From NCBI RefSeq assembly GCF_025847235.1, contig NZ_JAOZEW010000003.1, positions 1 to 64,000 on the forward strand: a stretch of DNA of 64,000 bases, given 5' to 3'. Made by a program: the position numbers and the translations under genes. The notes below the pieces were generated by a model. That model was not told where the DNA came from. It did not search any database and saw only the letters and a list, made by a program, of their open reading frames with translations. Shown here in pieces: positions 9,820-18,634 of the stretch. This DNA is from Flavobacterium shii. Lineage in GTDB: Bacteria; Bacteroidota; Bacteroidia; Flavobacteriales; Flavobacteriaceae. Position 1 is the stretch's first letter. Every line of letters starts with the position of its first letter.

Positions 9820-10518
9820 ATGAAACTAAATTGTGTTGTAGTAGATGATAGTTCTATCCAAAGAACTATTATTTCAAAATTAGTCAATAATCATCCTAAT
9901 TTACACTTGATTGGAGATTTTTCAAATGCAATCGAAGCTAGAAGCTGTATCTCTTTAAACAATATTGATTTGATATTTTTGGATATCGAAATGCCTGTTA
10001 TAAATGGTTTTGATTTTTTAGATGGACTAAAAACAAAACCTCAAATCATCTTTATTACCTCTAAAGCCGAGTATGCTTTAAAGGCTTTTGATTATGATGC
10101 TACCGATTATCTCCAAAAACCCATAGCAATAGATCGTTTTAATGCATCTGTAAAAAGAGCATTAGACCTCTATGCACTAAGAACTGACGTAAAAGAAGAT
10201 GAAGGTGAGCATATTTTTATAAAAAGCAACCTGAAAAAACTCAAAATTTTTACCGCAAAAATCAAATGGATTGAAGCATTTGGTGATTACGTAAGAGTTG
10301 TTACCGAAGACGATAGCAACCTGGTGTTATCAACGATGAAATCCTTTGAAAATGATTTATCAAAAGACAAATTTATTCGCGTTCACAAGTCCTATATTAT
10401 TAATATAGATAAAGTAGAACGTTTTAATAGTAAGTTTGCCGAAATCGGAATTACAAAAATTCCATTAAGTCGTAATAAAAAAGAAGATTTAGTTCGCGCT
10501 TTATCTATAAGTCATTAA
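9820..10518 (+). CDS. LytTR-type response regulator (orphan)
   Basis: A 232-residue two-domain protein. Residues 1-120 are a receiver domain with acidic pocket D9-D10, phospho-acceptor D55 (in LIFLDIEMP), switch T80 and conserved K100 (QKP). Residues ~138-230 are a LytTR DNA-binding domain, with WIEAFGDYVRV and the FIRVHKSYIIN segment. It should be phosphorylated by a membrane sensor kinase and then bind promoters as a dimer. No kinase gene is adjacent: it is bounded by the divergent rpsF operon and the convergent priA. In Bacteroidota the partners are often LytS-like kinases encoded elsewhere. Confidence 0.9.
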   Translation: MKLNCVVVDDSSIQRTIISKLVNNHPNLHLIGDFSNAIEARSCISLNNIDLIFLDIEMPVINGFDFLDGLKTKPQIIFITSKAEYALKAFDYDATDYLQKPIAIDRFNASVKRALDLYALRTDVKEDEGEHIFIKSNLKKLKIFTAKIKWIEAFGDYVRVVTEDDSNLVLSTMKSFENDLSKDKFIRVHKSYIINIDKVERFNSKFAEIGITKIPLSRNKKEDLVRALSISH

Positions 10519-10520
10519 TA

Positions 10521-12971
10521 TTAATAAAAGTCGACATTTGTTATCACTTTTATTGCTCTATATTGTGCAACAGCCTCAAAACTATTCAGTATCTTCTGAA
10601 TAGTTTTTTTTGTGCTCCCTAACGGTAGATTTTGCGGAATTTTAATTAAAATAGTTCGGATATATTCATTCCTGATTCGGCTAATAACAGGCTCCTCAGG
10701 TCCTAAAACCGGCATATTCAAATTCTGACTCAAAACCTGATATAACCACATCGAACCTTCTTTTAACCTATCAAAATCACGGTGTTTAAGTGTTAATTTA
10801 ATCAGCCTAAAATAAGGAGGGTATTTATAAATTTGCCTGTCATACAATTGCTCTTTATACATACCAGCATAATTATTATTGGTAACTTGCTGGATTGTAT
10901 TATGATTTGGGTTATAAGTCTGGATTACAACTTTACCCTGTTTCTCCGAACGTCCTGCACGTCCTGAAACTTGCATCATCATTTGAAAACTACGTTCGAA
11001 GGCGCGAAAATCGGGATGAAACAACATATTATCAGCATTCATAATCCCTACCAAACTTACATTATCAAAATCCAGTCCTTTGGCAAGCATTTGTGTTCCT
11101 ATCAAAATATCAATTTCACGATTTTTAAAACTATCAATGATTTTCTCAAATCCAAACTTACCTCGAGTTGTATCTTGATCCATTCGCCCCGTTTTGGCAT
11201 TCGGAAAAAGCGCAATCAACTCCTGTTCTATTTGTTCCGTACCAAATCCTTTGGTCGTTAAATCAATACTGGAACAACTATGACAATTTGTTGGTTTTGC
11301 CATACTATACCCGCAATAATGACAACGCAATTGGTTTTTATGTTTATGATACGTAAGACTCACATCGCATTGCTGGCATTGCGGCACATGTCCACAAGTA
11401 ATACACTCTATTATAGGTGAATATCCACGTCTGTTTTGAAACAATATAACCTGCTCGCCTAAGCTTATCGCTTCAGAAATTGCTTCGGTTAAAACATCAC
11501 TAAAATGCCCCGTCATTCGTTTTCTAAAATACTTATCTTTTAAATCGACCAATGCAATATCCGGCATTCGAACATTATTATAACGTTCTGTAACCGTAAC
11601 CAGTCCGAATTTTTGTGATTGCGCATTAAAATATGTTTCTAAACTAGGTGTCGCCGATCCCAAAAGCACTTTAGCCTTATGAAGATTTGCCAAAACAATA
11701 GCCGCATCACGAGCATGGTAACGAGGCGCTGGATCAACTTGCTTAAAAGTTTGCTCATGTTCCTCATCTACAATTAGCAATCCTAAATTTGCAAATGGCA
11801 AGAACAAAGCCGACCTCGCCCCTATTACAATTTGCGCATTTTCAGCATTTGCTAAAGTCTGATTCCAAACCTCAACTCGTTCGTTATTACTATATTTAGA
11901 ATGAAAAACAGCTACTTTATTCCCAAAATGAATTCGCAATCTGCTAACTAATTGTGTTGTAAGCGCAATTTCAGGCAACAAATACAAAACCTGTCTTCCT
12001 GTTACTAAATACCCTTCTATAAGTTTAATATAAATTTCGGTCTTACCACTAGAAGTTACTCCATGAAGCAAACAAACTTCTTTTTCGACAAAACTAGTTT
12101 TGATTTCCTCAAAAGCAGTTTGCTGAACCAAACTTAATTGTAATTCTTTCTCGGTACTTTTTCCTGTAAAATTAATTCGATCTTGTTGCAAAAAGTATTC
12201 TTCAAAAATTTCTTTTTCAATTAATGCTTTTACAACTGCCGATGATGATTGCGAAGTCTCAACTAATTTCTTAACCGTGATTGGCTTTTTCTCAACTGCA
12301 CTTAATTGAAAATATGCTAAGACAATTTCTTTTTGCTTGGCAGCATTTTTAAGCACTTCCAATAAATCACTTAACCCTTGATTCGAATCGTATTTATTAT
12401 GCAACTTAACATAACGAACCAATTTAGGCTTGTAACTTTCCTGAATTTCCTGCTGGAGTACAACAATATCCTTATCTATTAATCTTTGCAGAACAGGAAA
12501 AATATTTTTTTTATTTAAAATCGCAACAATATCCTGAACCTTTAACGAACTCTGATGTTGCAAAGCTTCATAAACCAAATATTCCTCATCATTTAAAAGC
12601 ATTTGATCAACAAAACCATCCGTTTTATGCGAAATCACAGTTTCACTTTCCAGTAACAATCCGCTTGGAAATGCTCCTCGATATACATCGCCAATAGCAC
12701 ACATATAATAGGAAGCAATCCAGAGCCAATGTGCTATTTGAATTTCGGTAGCAATTGGTCTTTCATCTAATATTTGATGAATTTCTTTAGCCTCATACAA
12801 AGTTGGCTCCTTTTGATGTGTCTCAAGAACCAATGCAGTATACATTTTACTTTTACCAAAAGGCACAGCAACACGCATCCCTTTCTGAATAAAATTAAAC
12901 TCAGCTTCGGAAATGCGATACGTAAACGTTTTGGCTAATGAAAGTGGCAAAATGACTTCTACAAAATGCAT
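10521..12971 (-). CDS. priA: Primosomal protein N' (replication restart helicase PriA)
   Basis: An 816-residue superfamily 2 helicase that reloads the replisome at stalled forks. The order is: N-terminal 3'-DNA-binding domain (MHFVEVILPLSLAKTFTYRI), a helicase core with Walker A GVTSSGKTE and Walker B DEEH, a cysteine cluster that binds two zincs (CITCGHVPQCQQC, then CHYCGY and CHSCSS), and helicase C-terminal motifs including QVSGRAGR. The frame stays open upstream to a GTG at 13073, but the ATG at 12971 gives the usual PriA N-terminus. The extra 34 codons are not PriA-like and run toward a dispersed repeat. Confidence 0.96.
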   Translation of the reverse strand: MHFVEVILPLSLAKTFTYRISEAEFNFIQKGMRVAVPFGKSKMYTALVLETHQKEPTLYEAKEIHQILDERPIATEIQIAHWLWIASYYMCAIGDVYRGAFPSGLLLESETVISHKTDGFVDQMLLNDEEYLVYEALQHQSSLKVQDIVAILNKKNIFPVLQRLIDKDIVVLQQEIQESYKPKLVRYVKLHNKYDSNQGLSDLLEVLKNAAKQKEIVLAYFQLSAVEKKPITVKKLVETSQSSSAVVKALIEKEIFEEYFLQQDRINFTGKSTEKELQLSLVQQTAFEEIKTSFVEKEVCLLHGVTSSGKTEIYIKLIEGYLVTGRQVLYLLPEIALTTQLVSRLRIHFGNKVAVFHSKYSNNERVEVWNQTLANAENAQIVIGARSALFLPFANLGLLIVDEEHEQTFKQVDPAPRYHARDAAIVLANLHKAKVLLGSATPSLETYFNAQSQKFGLVTVTERYNNVRMPDIALVDLKDKYFRKRMTGHFSDVLTEAISEAISLGEQVILFQNRRGYSPIIECITCGHVPQCQQCDVSLTYHKHKNQLRCHYCGYSMAKPTNCHSCSSIDLTTKGFGTEQIEQELIALFPNAKTGRMDQDTTRGKFGFEKIIDSFKNREIDILIGTQMLAKGLDFDNVSLVGIMNADNMLFHPDFRAFERSFQMMMQVSGRAGRSEKQGKVVIQTYNPNHNTIQQVTNNNYAGMYKEQLYDRQIYKYPPYFRLIKLTLKHRDFDRLKEGSMWLYQVLSQNLNMPVLGPEEPVISRIRNEYIRTILIKIPQNLPLGSTKKTIQKILNSFEAVAQYRAIKVITNVDFY

Positions 12972-13070
12972 TTTAAAGATATATATGTTTAAAATAATAG
13001 TATTAATTAATCTCTTTGGCGTAACTACTTCGCCTATCCGCTTTGCTCGGGTCACAAAAGTATCATTTAA

Positions 13071-13202
13071 CACATAGAAACATAGATTTTTATGTGTGAA
13101 TAAAGAGCAAAAAGAAATACATTACTTTCTCATAGCTAGCTTTGTGTCTTTTAAACAAGTGAAACGCCTTTTGCAGAGTACCAAAATCTATGTTTCTATG
13201 TG
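13071..13202. repeat. Intergenic inverted repeat with 20-bp perfect arms
   Basis: The arms CACATAGAAACATAGATTTT (13071-13090) and AAAATCTATGTTTCTATGTG (13183-13202) are perfect reverse complements separated by 92 bases. The element fills the gap between priA and the beta-lactamase gene and encodes nothing visible. Confidence 0.75.
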
Positions 13203-13259
13203 CTAAAACTAATTACACCCAATGTGTTAATATTATTTAGTTTTTAATTTTAGGCAAAT

Positions 13260-14015
13260 TTACTTTTTATCTAGCTTTCCCGAAGCTTTTGCAGCATTAT
13301 ATTCTTTAACTAATTTTAATGTATGATTAAGAGATTGAGTATTAGTCCAATCATCATGACCGGTAATAATGTATACTGGATTTTTAAATTTTGCCTGTAC
13401 TTTTTTAATTGATTTCTCCCATTCTTTTACATCAGAATCTCCTAGATAACCTAAATCTGTTGCATCAGTACTTTTTACAAAACAACCGCCGTAAAGTATT
13501 TTTTCTTTATTAAACCAAACTACAACATTGTCTGACGCATGCCCTTTACCTGGATAGAATACCTCGAAACGGTGCTGACCAACTGTAAATGTGGTATCGT
13601 TTGGCATTATAAACTCAGCTCTTTTCTTTCCTTCTTTTTCAAGAATCTGATCTGTTAGTTTTATAGTGTAAGTTTTTATACCTTTTTGCCCATAAAATCC
13701 TAAACCTCCTGCTCTATCCTCGTGCGAATGTGTTGCAATGTGCATAACTACATCTTTATGATGCTTGGCTTTTATACTATCAAGCAATGGCTGAAACTGT
13801 GCTTCGTCCCAAGGCGCATCAAACAACACAACACCTTTATCCGTAAGTAAATACAAGGAATTGGCAGAAATCAAGGTTCCTTTATAATCGTGAAAAGTTT
13901 TATAAACATAAAAGTCACCTGTAAGATGACTTATTTGTAATTTATTATTTTCTGTTTGCCCAAAAGATTTTGTGAATCCTATTAGCAAAAATAATAACAT
14001 TAATTTATTTCGCAT
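13260..14015 (-). CDS. bla: Subclass B1 metallo-beta-lactamase
   Basis: A 251-residue exported hydrolase of the metallo-beta-lactamase fold. The signal peptide is residues 1-~20 (MRNKLMLLFLLIGFTKSFGQ). Zinc ligands are complete for subclass B1: H96, H98 and D100 in THSHEDRAGG, H159 in GKGHASDNVVVWF, C178 in YGGCFVKS and H220 in TGHDDW. The ATDLGYLGD segment is also typical. It most resembles the intrinsic enzymes of Flavobacterium and Chryseobacterium (JOHN-1, IND, BlaB types), which hydrolyse penicillins, cephalosporins and carbapenems in the periplasm. Activity here is inferred. The frame extends to a TTG at 14030; the ATG at 14015 gives a better signal peptide. It lies 21 bases behind the DUF2147 gene, probably cotranscribed. 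Confidence 0.93.
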   Translation of the reverse strand: MRNKLMLLFLLIGFTKSFGQTENNKLQISHLTGDFYVYKTFHDYKGTLISANSLYLLTDKGVVLFDAPWDEAQFQPLLDSIKAKHHKDVVMHIATHSHEDRAGGLGFYGQKGIKTYTIKLTDQILEKEGKKRAEFIMPNDTTFTVGQHRFEVFYPGKGHASDNVVVWFNKEKILYGGCFVKSTDATDLGYLGDSDVKEWEKSIKKVQAKFKNPVYIITGHDDWTNTQSLNHTLKLVKEYNAAKASGKLDKK

Positions 14016-14036
14016 TTTTTTATAACTCAATTAAGT

Positions 14037-14465
14037 TTATTTAACTCTTACCCAATATTGTGTTTTTCCTAAAAGAGAAAACCCAATAAATCCGCGTAAT
14101 TTTAATTTATTTGCAGAGTCTAATGTAATGTAACATTTGTATACTTTACCATTTGTTGGATCCAAGATAGTTCCACCATTATACTCATCGCCATCTTTCT
14201 TTAAACCATTAATAATTACCATTCCTAAAATCGGTTTGTTTTTAAGCGCTCCAGAACAAGAGGTACACACATCTTTTTTATGATCTTCTCGAAGGATCTC
14301 GACAACTTTACCATAAATTTTTCCTGATTGCTCATACACTTCTACAATCGATTTTGCTTCGCCCGTCTGATCATCAATAGTTTTCCATTTCCCGATTACA
14401 GTTTGACTTTGTACATTGCCTATTACTACAAATAATAAGCCCATTGTTAAGATCCAGTTTTTCAT
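14037..14465 (-). CDS. DUF2147 domain exported protein
   Basis: A 142-residue protein with signal peptide (residues 1-~20, ending NVQSQ) and a DUF2147 domain. It begins VIGKWKTIDDQTGEAKS, contains the family-typical GGTILDPTNGKVYKC stretch, and ends GKTQYWVRVK. DUF2147 proteins are periplasmic beta-barrel-like proteins of unknown function. The two cysteines in the C-x-x-C of CTSC (about residue 67-70) could form a disulfide. The ATG at 14465 fits the signal peptide; an in-frame start at 14498 would add 11 non-signal residues. It precedes the beta-lactamase gene by 21 bases. Confidence 0.85.
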   Translation of the reverse strand: MKNWILTMGLLFVVIGNVQSQTVIGKWKTIDDQTGEAKSIVEVYEQSGKIYGKVVEILREDHKKDVCTSCSGALKNKPILGMVIINGLKKDGDEYNGGTILDPTNGKVYKCYITLDSANKLKLRGFIGFSLLGKTQYWVRVK

Positions 14466-14572
14466 AATGTTTGATTTTTTAGCTTCAATACTTCTCATCT
14501 ATTACATTTTATCAGAGTTTAATAAACTTCACTAAAATGATAATAATGAAAAACAAGAACGGTTTTTAAGTG

Positions 14573-15496
14573 TTATTTGTTGTTTTTTTGTCTTAATTTT
14601 TTGATTGTGGCATTTAATTCAAATCCCAAAAGCAAAATCATACAGTTTATCCAAATATAAAACATTAGAATTAATAATGTACCTATTGAACCGTAAAGTT
14701 CGTTGTATTTTGAGAATTTTATAACCCAAATCCCAAAAAAATACGAGGATATAACAATTAAAATTGTTGTAAATACAGATCCTATACTTATAAAAGGTAC
14801 TTTATTATATTGCTTAGTTCCATAACGTAATAAAATTGAACATGTTACCAAAATCATTGCAATAACGAATATATAACGTCCTAAAATAATGAGCGGAATA
14901 CGATCGCTCAATACATCCTGAATAATTGTCTTTTGAATAAAAACCTCGAAAACCACAATTGTTGCTACTGTTACAAACAATATAATTGTCATAACAAGAG
15001 AAATTGCCAATGCGACCAGATATTGACTAAAAAAACCTCGTTTATCAAAAACATGTTTTGATGATTCAAAACCACTAAGAATTCCGTTAATACCATTTGC
15101 CATCAAAAAAATAGAAAGTAAAAACCCCGATGACAACAAACCTGAGTGACTATTATTTAAAATATCACTAATAATTTGATTAATCGCATCGTAAGTATTT
15201 GGTGGTACTCCCTGTTGTACAAACTGAAGAAAGTCTGCCTGAAATCCTTCAATGGGAATAAAAGGAATTAAGTTTAAAATAAATAATGCAAAAGGAAACA
15301 AAGCCATAAAAAAGCTAAACGAAACAGCACTTGCATGATACGAGAAAGCCCCTTCAATGATCCCAATCGTATATAATTCAAGTAAATCATACAATGAAAA
15401 ACCTTCTAACCACGGTAATTTTATTCTCTTTAAAAAACGAGCTACAGAACGTACTACTGGAACCCTTTCGAGCCGATCTTCTATTTCTTGAGACAT
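14573..15496 (-). CDS. YihY/BrkB family inner-membrane protein
   Basis: A 307-residue integral membrane protein of the YihY (BrkB, formerly called RNase BN) family, function unsettled. About six hydrophobic segments are visible, with the family motif EGAFSYHASAVSFSFFMALF near residues 49-68 and the late stretch LYGSIGTLLILMFYIWI. The basic cytoplasmic C-terminus is short (KKLRQKNNK). It lies 41 bases after nadC and is likely cotranscribed with it. Family members have been suggested to act in membrane transport or virulence; the sequence does not decide. Confidence 0.9.
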   Translation of the reverse strand: MSQEIEDRLERVPVVRSVARFLKRIKLPWLEGFSLYDLLELYTIGIIEGAFSYHASAVSFSFFMALFPFALFILNLIPFIPIEGFQADFLQFVQQGVPPNTYDAINQIISDILNNSHSGLLSSGFLLSIFLMANGINGILSGFESSKHVFDKRGFFSQYLVALAISLVMTIILFVTVATIVVFEVFIQKTIIQDVLSDRIPLIILGRYIFVIAMILVTCSILLRYGTKQYNKVPFISIGSVFTTILIVISSYFFGIWVIKFSKYNELYGSIGTLLILMFYIWINCMILLLGFELNATIKKLRQKNNK

Positions 15497-15537
15497 ATTT
15501 TTTTTAGATTTTAAACTTTAGAATTTTCTGATTTATT

Positions 15538-16395
15538 TTAAAGTGCTTTTAAGCTCAAATCCATATTGTAAACTGAATGCGTTAATGCGCCTGATGAAAT
15601 ATAATCGACTCCACATAAAGCATACTCTCGAATTGTTTTTTCATTGATATTTCCAGAAGATTCCGTTTGGCATTTATCTCCAATTAATGCAACAGCTTTT
15701 TTAGTATCTTCATAATTAAAGTTATCGATTAGAATACGAAATACTCCATCGTTTTGTAAAATTTCTCTAATTTCATCAAGACTTCTAGCTTCGACAATTA
15801 TCTTTAAATCAAGTTTATTTTGTTTTAAATATGCTTTCGTTTTTGAAATCGCCAATGTTATTCCACCAGCAAAATCACTATGATTATCTTTTAGCATAAC
15901 CATATCATAAAGTGCAAATCGATGATTTTCTCCACCTCCTATTTTTACCGCCCATTTCTCGGCAACACGAAAATTTGGTGTGGTTTTACGAGTATCTAGT
16001 ATTTTAGTATTTGTACCTTTTAAAAGCTCTACATATTGACGTGTTTTAGTCGCAATTGCCGACATGCGCTGCATGGAATTAAGCACAACACGTTCTGATT
16101 TTAAAATCGATTGTGAACTTCCCGAAACATGAAATACAATATCTCCATACTTTACCGGAGCTCCATCCTCGATGAAAGTTTCAATTTTCAAACTAGGATC
16201 CACATAATTAAAAATCATTTTGGCAAATTCAACTCCTGCAATTATCCCGTCTTCTTTTACCAATAATTTGGCTTTACCATGCGCATCGGCAGGAATACAA
16301 GCCAAAGAACTATAATCTCCTGTGCCTACATCTTCGCGAATTGCATTAAAAATAAGCAATTGTAATTCGTTCTGAAACTGTATTTTGTTAATCAT
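15538..16395 (-). CDS. nadC: Nicotinate-nucleotide pyrophosphorylase (carboxylating)
   Basis: A 285-residue quinolinate phosphoribosyltransferase that makes nicotinate mononucleotide from quinolinate and PRPP in de novo NAD synthesis. Conserved regions: RMSAIATKTRQYVELLKGT, then DTRKTTPNFRVAEKWAVKIG with the substrate-binding arginine and lysine, GGGENHRF, MLKDNH, EARSLDEI and the C-terminal ESSGNI/ISSGALTHS phosphate-binding stretch. Full length for the family. It is first of a minus-strand gene series with yihY. Confidence 0.97.
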   Translation of the reverse strand: MINKIQFQNELQLLIFNAIREDVGTGDYSSLACIPADAHGKAKLLVKEDGIIAGVEFAKMIFNYVDPSLKIETFIEDGAPVKYGDIVFHVSGSSQSILKSERVVLNSMQRMSAIATKTRQYVELLKGTNTKILDTRKTTPNFRVAEKWAVKIGGGENHRFALYDMVMLKDNHSDFAGGITLAISKTKAYLKQNKLDLKIIVEARSLDEIREILQNDGVFRILIDNFNYEDTKKAVALIGDKCQTESSGNINEKTIREYALCGVDYISSGALTHSVYNMDLSLKAL

Positions 16396-16583
16396 TTTGT
16401 ATGAATTTTAATAGAATGCTAAAGTAGGACTTATTTTGTGGATTTGAAAATTTAGACGATTTGAAAATTTAAAACAGATACAAATTCGATTATTACCCTC
16501 TAGAATTAAAACACAAATTTCACGAATTAACACTAATAAAAATCATTTTTAATCATTTTAATTCTATCTAACTCTTTGCCAAA

Positions 16584-16705
16584 GAAACGCGGATGATACG
16601 GATTCGCTAAGGCGAAAACACGGATTAAACGGATTTTATTTTTGATTATTTTAAATCAGTTTTTAATCCCCGCGTTTACTTTTGTAAATCCGTATCATCC
16701 GCATC
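16584..16705. repeat. Intergenic inverted repeat, family A copy 1
   Basis: An imperfect inverted repeat: the left arm carries AACGCGGATGATACGGATT and AAACGGATTTT, and the right arm carries CCGCGTTTAC and AAATCCGTATCATCCGC. The same arrangement and word order recur at 29767-29893, so this is a dispersed element. No coding capacity. Confidence 0.75.
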
Positions 16706-16894
16706 CCCTTAGAGACAATTTAAGTTAGCAACCCTTCATCAAAGACCCAAACGCACTTTCTTAGACCCGAGACTGAAAGTCGAACCGACGAAGTAAATCT
16801 GTGGCAAAAAGGCTAAGCTTTATTCTTTATGAAACTTAATGCCTTAATGGTTTAAAAAATATTTTTTTATATCCCATCTATTACAAACATTAGA

Positions 16895-16902
16895 TATCTT
16901 TG
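16895..16902 (+). promoter_or_regulatory. Probable -7 box of alkC
   Basis: TATCTTTG matches TAnnTTTG and lies 19 bases before the alkC start. I see no good TTG at the -33 position. Confidence 0.5.
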
Positions 16903-16921
16903 AGCTTCAATTTACTATCAA

Positions 16922-18019
16922 ATGGGCTTAATTAAAGATATTTACTCGATTGCTTTTTACGAAAATTTTACTGATTCTGTTGCCAAAGTCGTTCCTGACT
17001 TTGATAAACAACAATTTATGAATCTGATTTTTGATGCAGATTTTGCCAATAAAGAATGGAAAGACCGCATGCAACATACTACCGTTGTCTTGCATGAATT
17101 TATGCCAAAAGACTTTGGTAAAGCTGTTTTAACAATTGAGAGTATTATCGAAAATTTAAAGAAGAATAAATTTACTGATGGAAATCTCGCTTTTATATTT
17201 TTTGCAGATTATGTAGAAAAATATGGCTTAGATGATTTTAAAACAAGTGCAAAAGCTTTTGTAATGATTACACAATTCATTAGTTGTGAGTTTGCTGTAC
17301 GTCCATTTATCATTAAATACCCGAAGGATATGATTGATGAAATGGTAAAATGGTCCTTGCATGAAAATCATCACGTAAGACGATTGGCGAGTGAAGGTTC
17401 TCGCTCCCGATTACCTTGGGCAATGGCAATTCCTGCCTTAAAAAAAGACCCTACACCAGTTTTACCCATTTTAGAAAATTTAAAAACCGATTCTTCCGAA
17501 TATGTACGTCGAAGTGTTGCTAATAACCTCAACGATATTGTAAAAGACAATCCCGAAATAGTTCTTGATATTGCTGCAAAATGGCAAAATATAAGTATAG
17601 AAACCGATGCTATTATCAAACACGGTTGCCGCACTTTACTAAAACAAGGTAATATTGAAATTCTAAAACATTACGGCTTAGAGAGTACTAACATCCAATT
17701 ATCAGAATTCGAAATTCTTACTCCTAAAGTAAAAATTGGTGAATACTTAGAATTTCAGTTTTCACTAAATAATGCTAATTCCGAGAGTAAAACAGTTCGA
17801 TTGGAATATGCAGTTTATTATCAGAAATCAAAAGGTCATTTGGCTAAAAAAGTATTCAAAATTAGTGAGCGAACTTACCAACCTAATCAATTAATAAAAA
17901 TCAAAAGAAATCAATCCTTTAAGATAATTACAACTCGTGTACTCCATTTAGGGAAACATGAATTATCGATAATAATTAATGGTACCGAAAGCGAATTATT
18001 AGACTTTGAATTGGTTTAA
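16922..18019 (+). CDS. alkC: DNA alkylation repair protein, AlkC type
   Basis: A 365-residue DNA glycosylase of the ALK superfamily (HEAT-like repeats), which removes 3-methyladenine and related alkylated bases. Residues ~1-250 are helical repeats with the AlkC-type signature HHVRRLASEGSRSRLPWA near 148-165, and a later SEYVRRSVANNLNDI repeat. Residues ~265-365 form a beta-rich Ig-like C-terminal domain, which distinguishes AlkC from AlkD. Single-gene unit with its own promoter. The 3' side has an inverted repeat that doubles as a terminator-like structure. Confidence 0.9.
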   Translation: MGLIKDIYSIAFYENFTDSVAKVVPDFDKQQFMNLIFDADFANKEWKDRMQHTTVVLHEFMPKDFGKAVLTIESIIENLKKNKFTDGNLAFIFFADYVEKYGLDDFKTSAKAFVMITQFISCEFAVRPFIIKYPKDMIDEMVKWSLHENHHVRRLASEGSRSRLPWAMAIPALKKDPTPVLPILENLKTDSSEYVRRSVANNLNDIVKDNPEIVLDIAAKWQNISIETDAIIKHGCRTLLKQGNIEILKHYGLESTNIQLSEFEILTPKVKIGEYLEFQFSLNNANSESKTVRLEYAVYYQKSKGHLAKKVFKISERTYQPNQLIKIKRNQSFKIITTRVLHLGKHELSIIINGTESELLDFELV

Positions 18020-18052
18020 TCATAACATATAAAATCAATCAATTATATTTTA

Positions 18053-18126
18053 AACCATATAAGTTATATAAGAAAACATAAGTTTTAATCGTTTCGCTTA
18101 AATGAACTTACATAACTTATATGGTT
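18053..18126. repeat. Intergenic inverted repeat, family B copy 1 (terminator-like)
   Basis: AACCATATAAGTTATATAAG (18053-18072) pairs with CTTACATAACTTATATGGTT (18107-18126), and T-rich sequence follows. It lies 34 bases after alkC. The same arms recur at 35834-35915. Confidence 0.75.
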
Positions 18127-18279
18127 CATTTTTTTTAAATATTTAGGAAAATAAATAGGCGTTCCCTAAACAAAACCTTACCTATAACTCGATGATTTGA
18201 TACAAAATTATGTTATTATTCTGCTAAAAAACATAAATATTTTTTAAAAGATCAGACTTTTATCCTTAATTTTACCGCC

Positions 18280-18606
18280 GTGAAATGGATTAACATCATA
18301 TTATCAGTTTACCTAATCGTGCTATCGTGCCTGCCTTGTGCAGATACCTTAGCAAGCGAGACTAAAACGCATACAAACGAAATAGTAAGTAAAACCGATA
18401 GTCAATCTCACGAAAAAGGATTGGATCTATGTGCTCCATTCTGTAGTTGTAATTGTTGCGCAGCTCAAGTCTTAACTGCAGCTCCAACTATTACATGGTT
18501 TTTTAATGAAGATACCATTCTTATTAAAAAACCTTTATCATCTTATCATTCAATTCTTGCTTCCAATTTCTACGGAAGTATTTGGCAACCACCCCAAATA
18601 GTATAA
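18280..18606 (+). CDS. DUF6660 small cysteine/histidine-containing protein
   Basis: A 108-residue protein beginning at a GTG (MKWINIILSVYLIVLSCLPC). The hydrophobic N-terminus is a signal or anchor. Six cysteines are in C-x-x-C and C-S-C-N-C-C patterns (LCAPFCSCNCCAAQ near residues 50-63), suggesting metal or disulfide chemistry. I recognise it as DUF6660, which in Bacteroidota regularly sits directly before a CzcA/CusA-type efflux gene as it does here. Its role in metal sensing or periplasmic metal handling is inference. No in-frame ATG is available near the N-terminus. Confidence 0.75.
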   Translation: MKWINIILSVYLIVLSCLPCADTLASETKTHTNEIVSKTDSQSHEKGLDLCAPFCSCNCCAAQVLTAAPTITWFFNEDTILIKKPLSSYHSILASNFYGSIWQPPQIV

Positions 18607-18634
18607 TGTCGCCCGAGTAATTTCGGGTAAATGC

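Larger units (their letters stand above)
16396..16921. other. 526-bp divergent intergenic region with a dispersed inverted repeat
   Basis: The region between nadC and alkC has no gene. It holds the family A inverted repeat (16584-16705), a GC-richer patch (about 16740-16815) that includes AATCTGTGGCAAAAA, also found in part near 31865, and the alkC promoter. Confidence 0.6.

Noticed and set aside
12972..13073. 34-codon N-terminal extension of PriA from a GTG
   Set aside because: Not PriA-like; the ATG at 12971 starts the conserved domain, and the extension runs to the edge of an inverted repeat.
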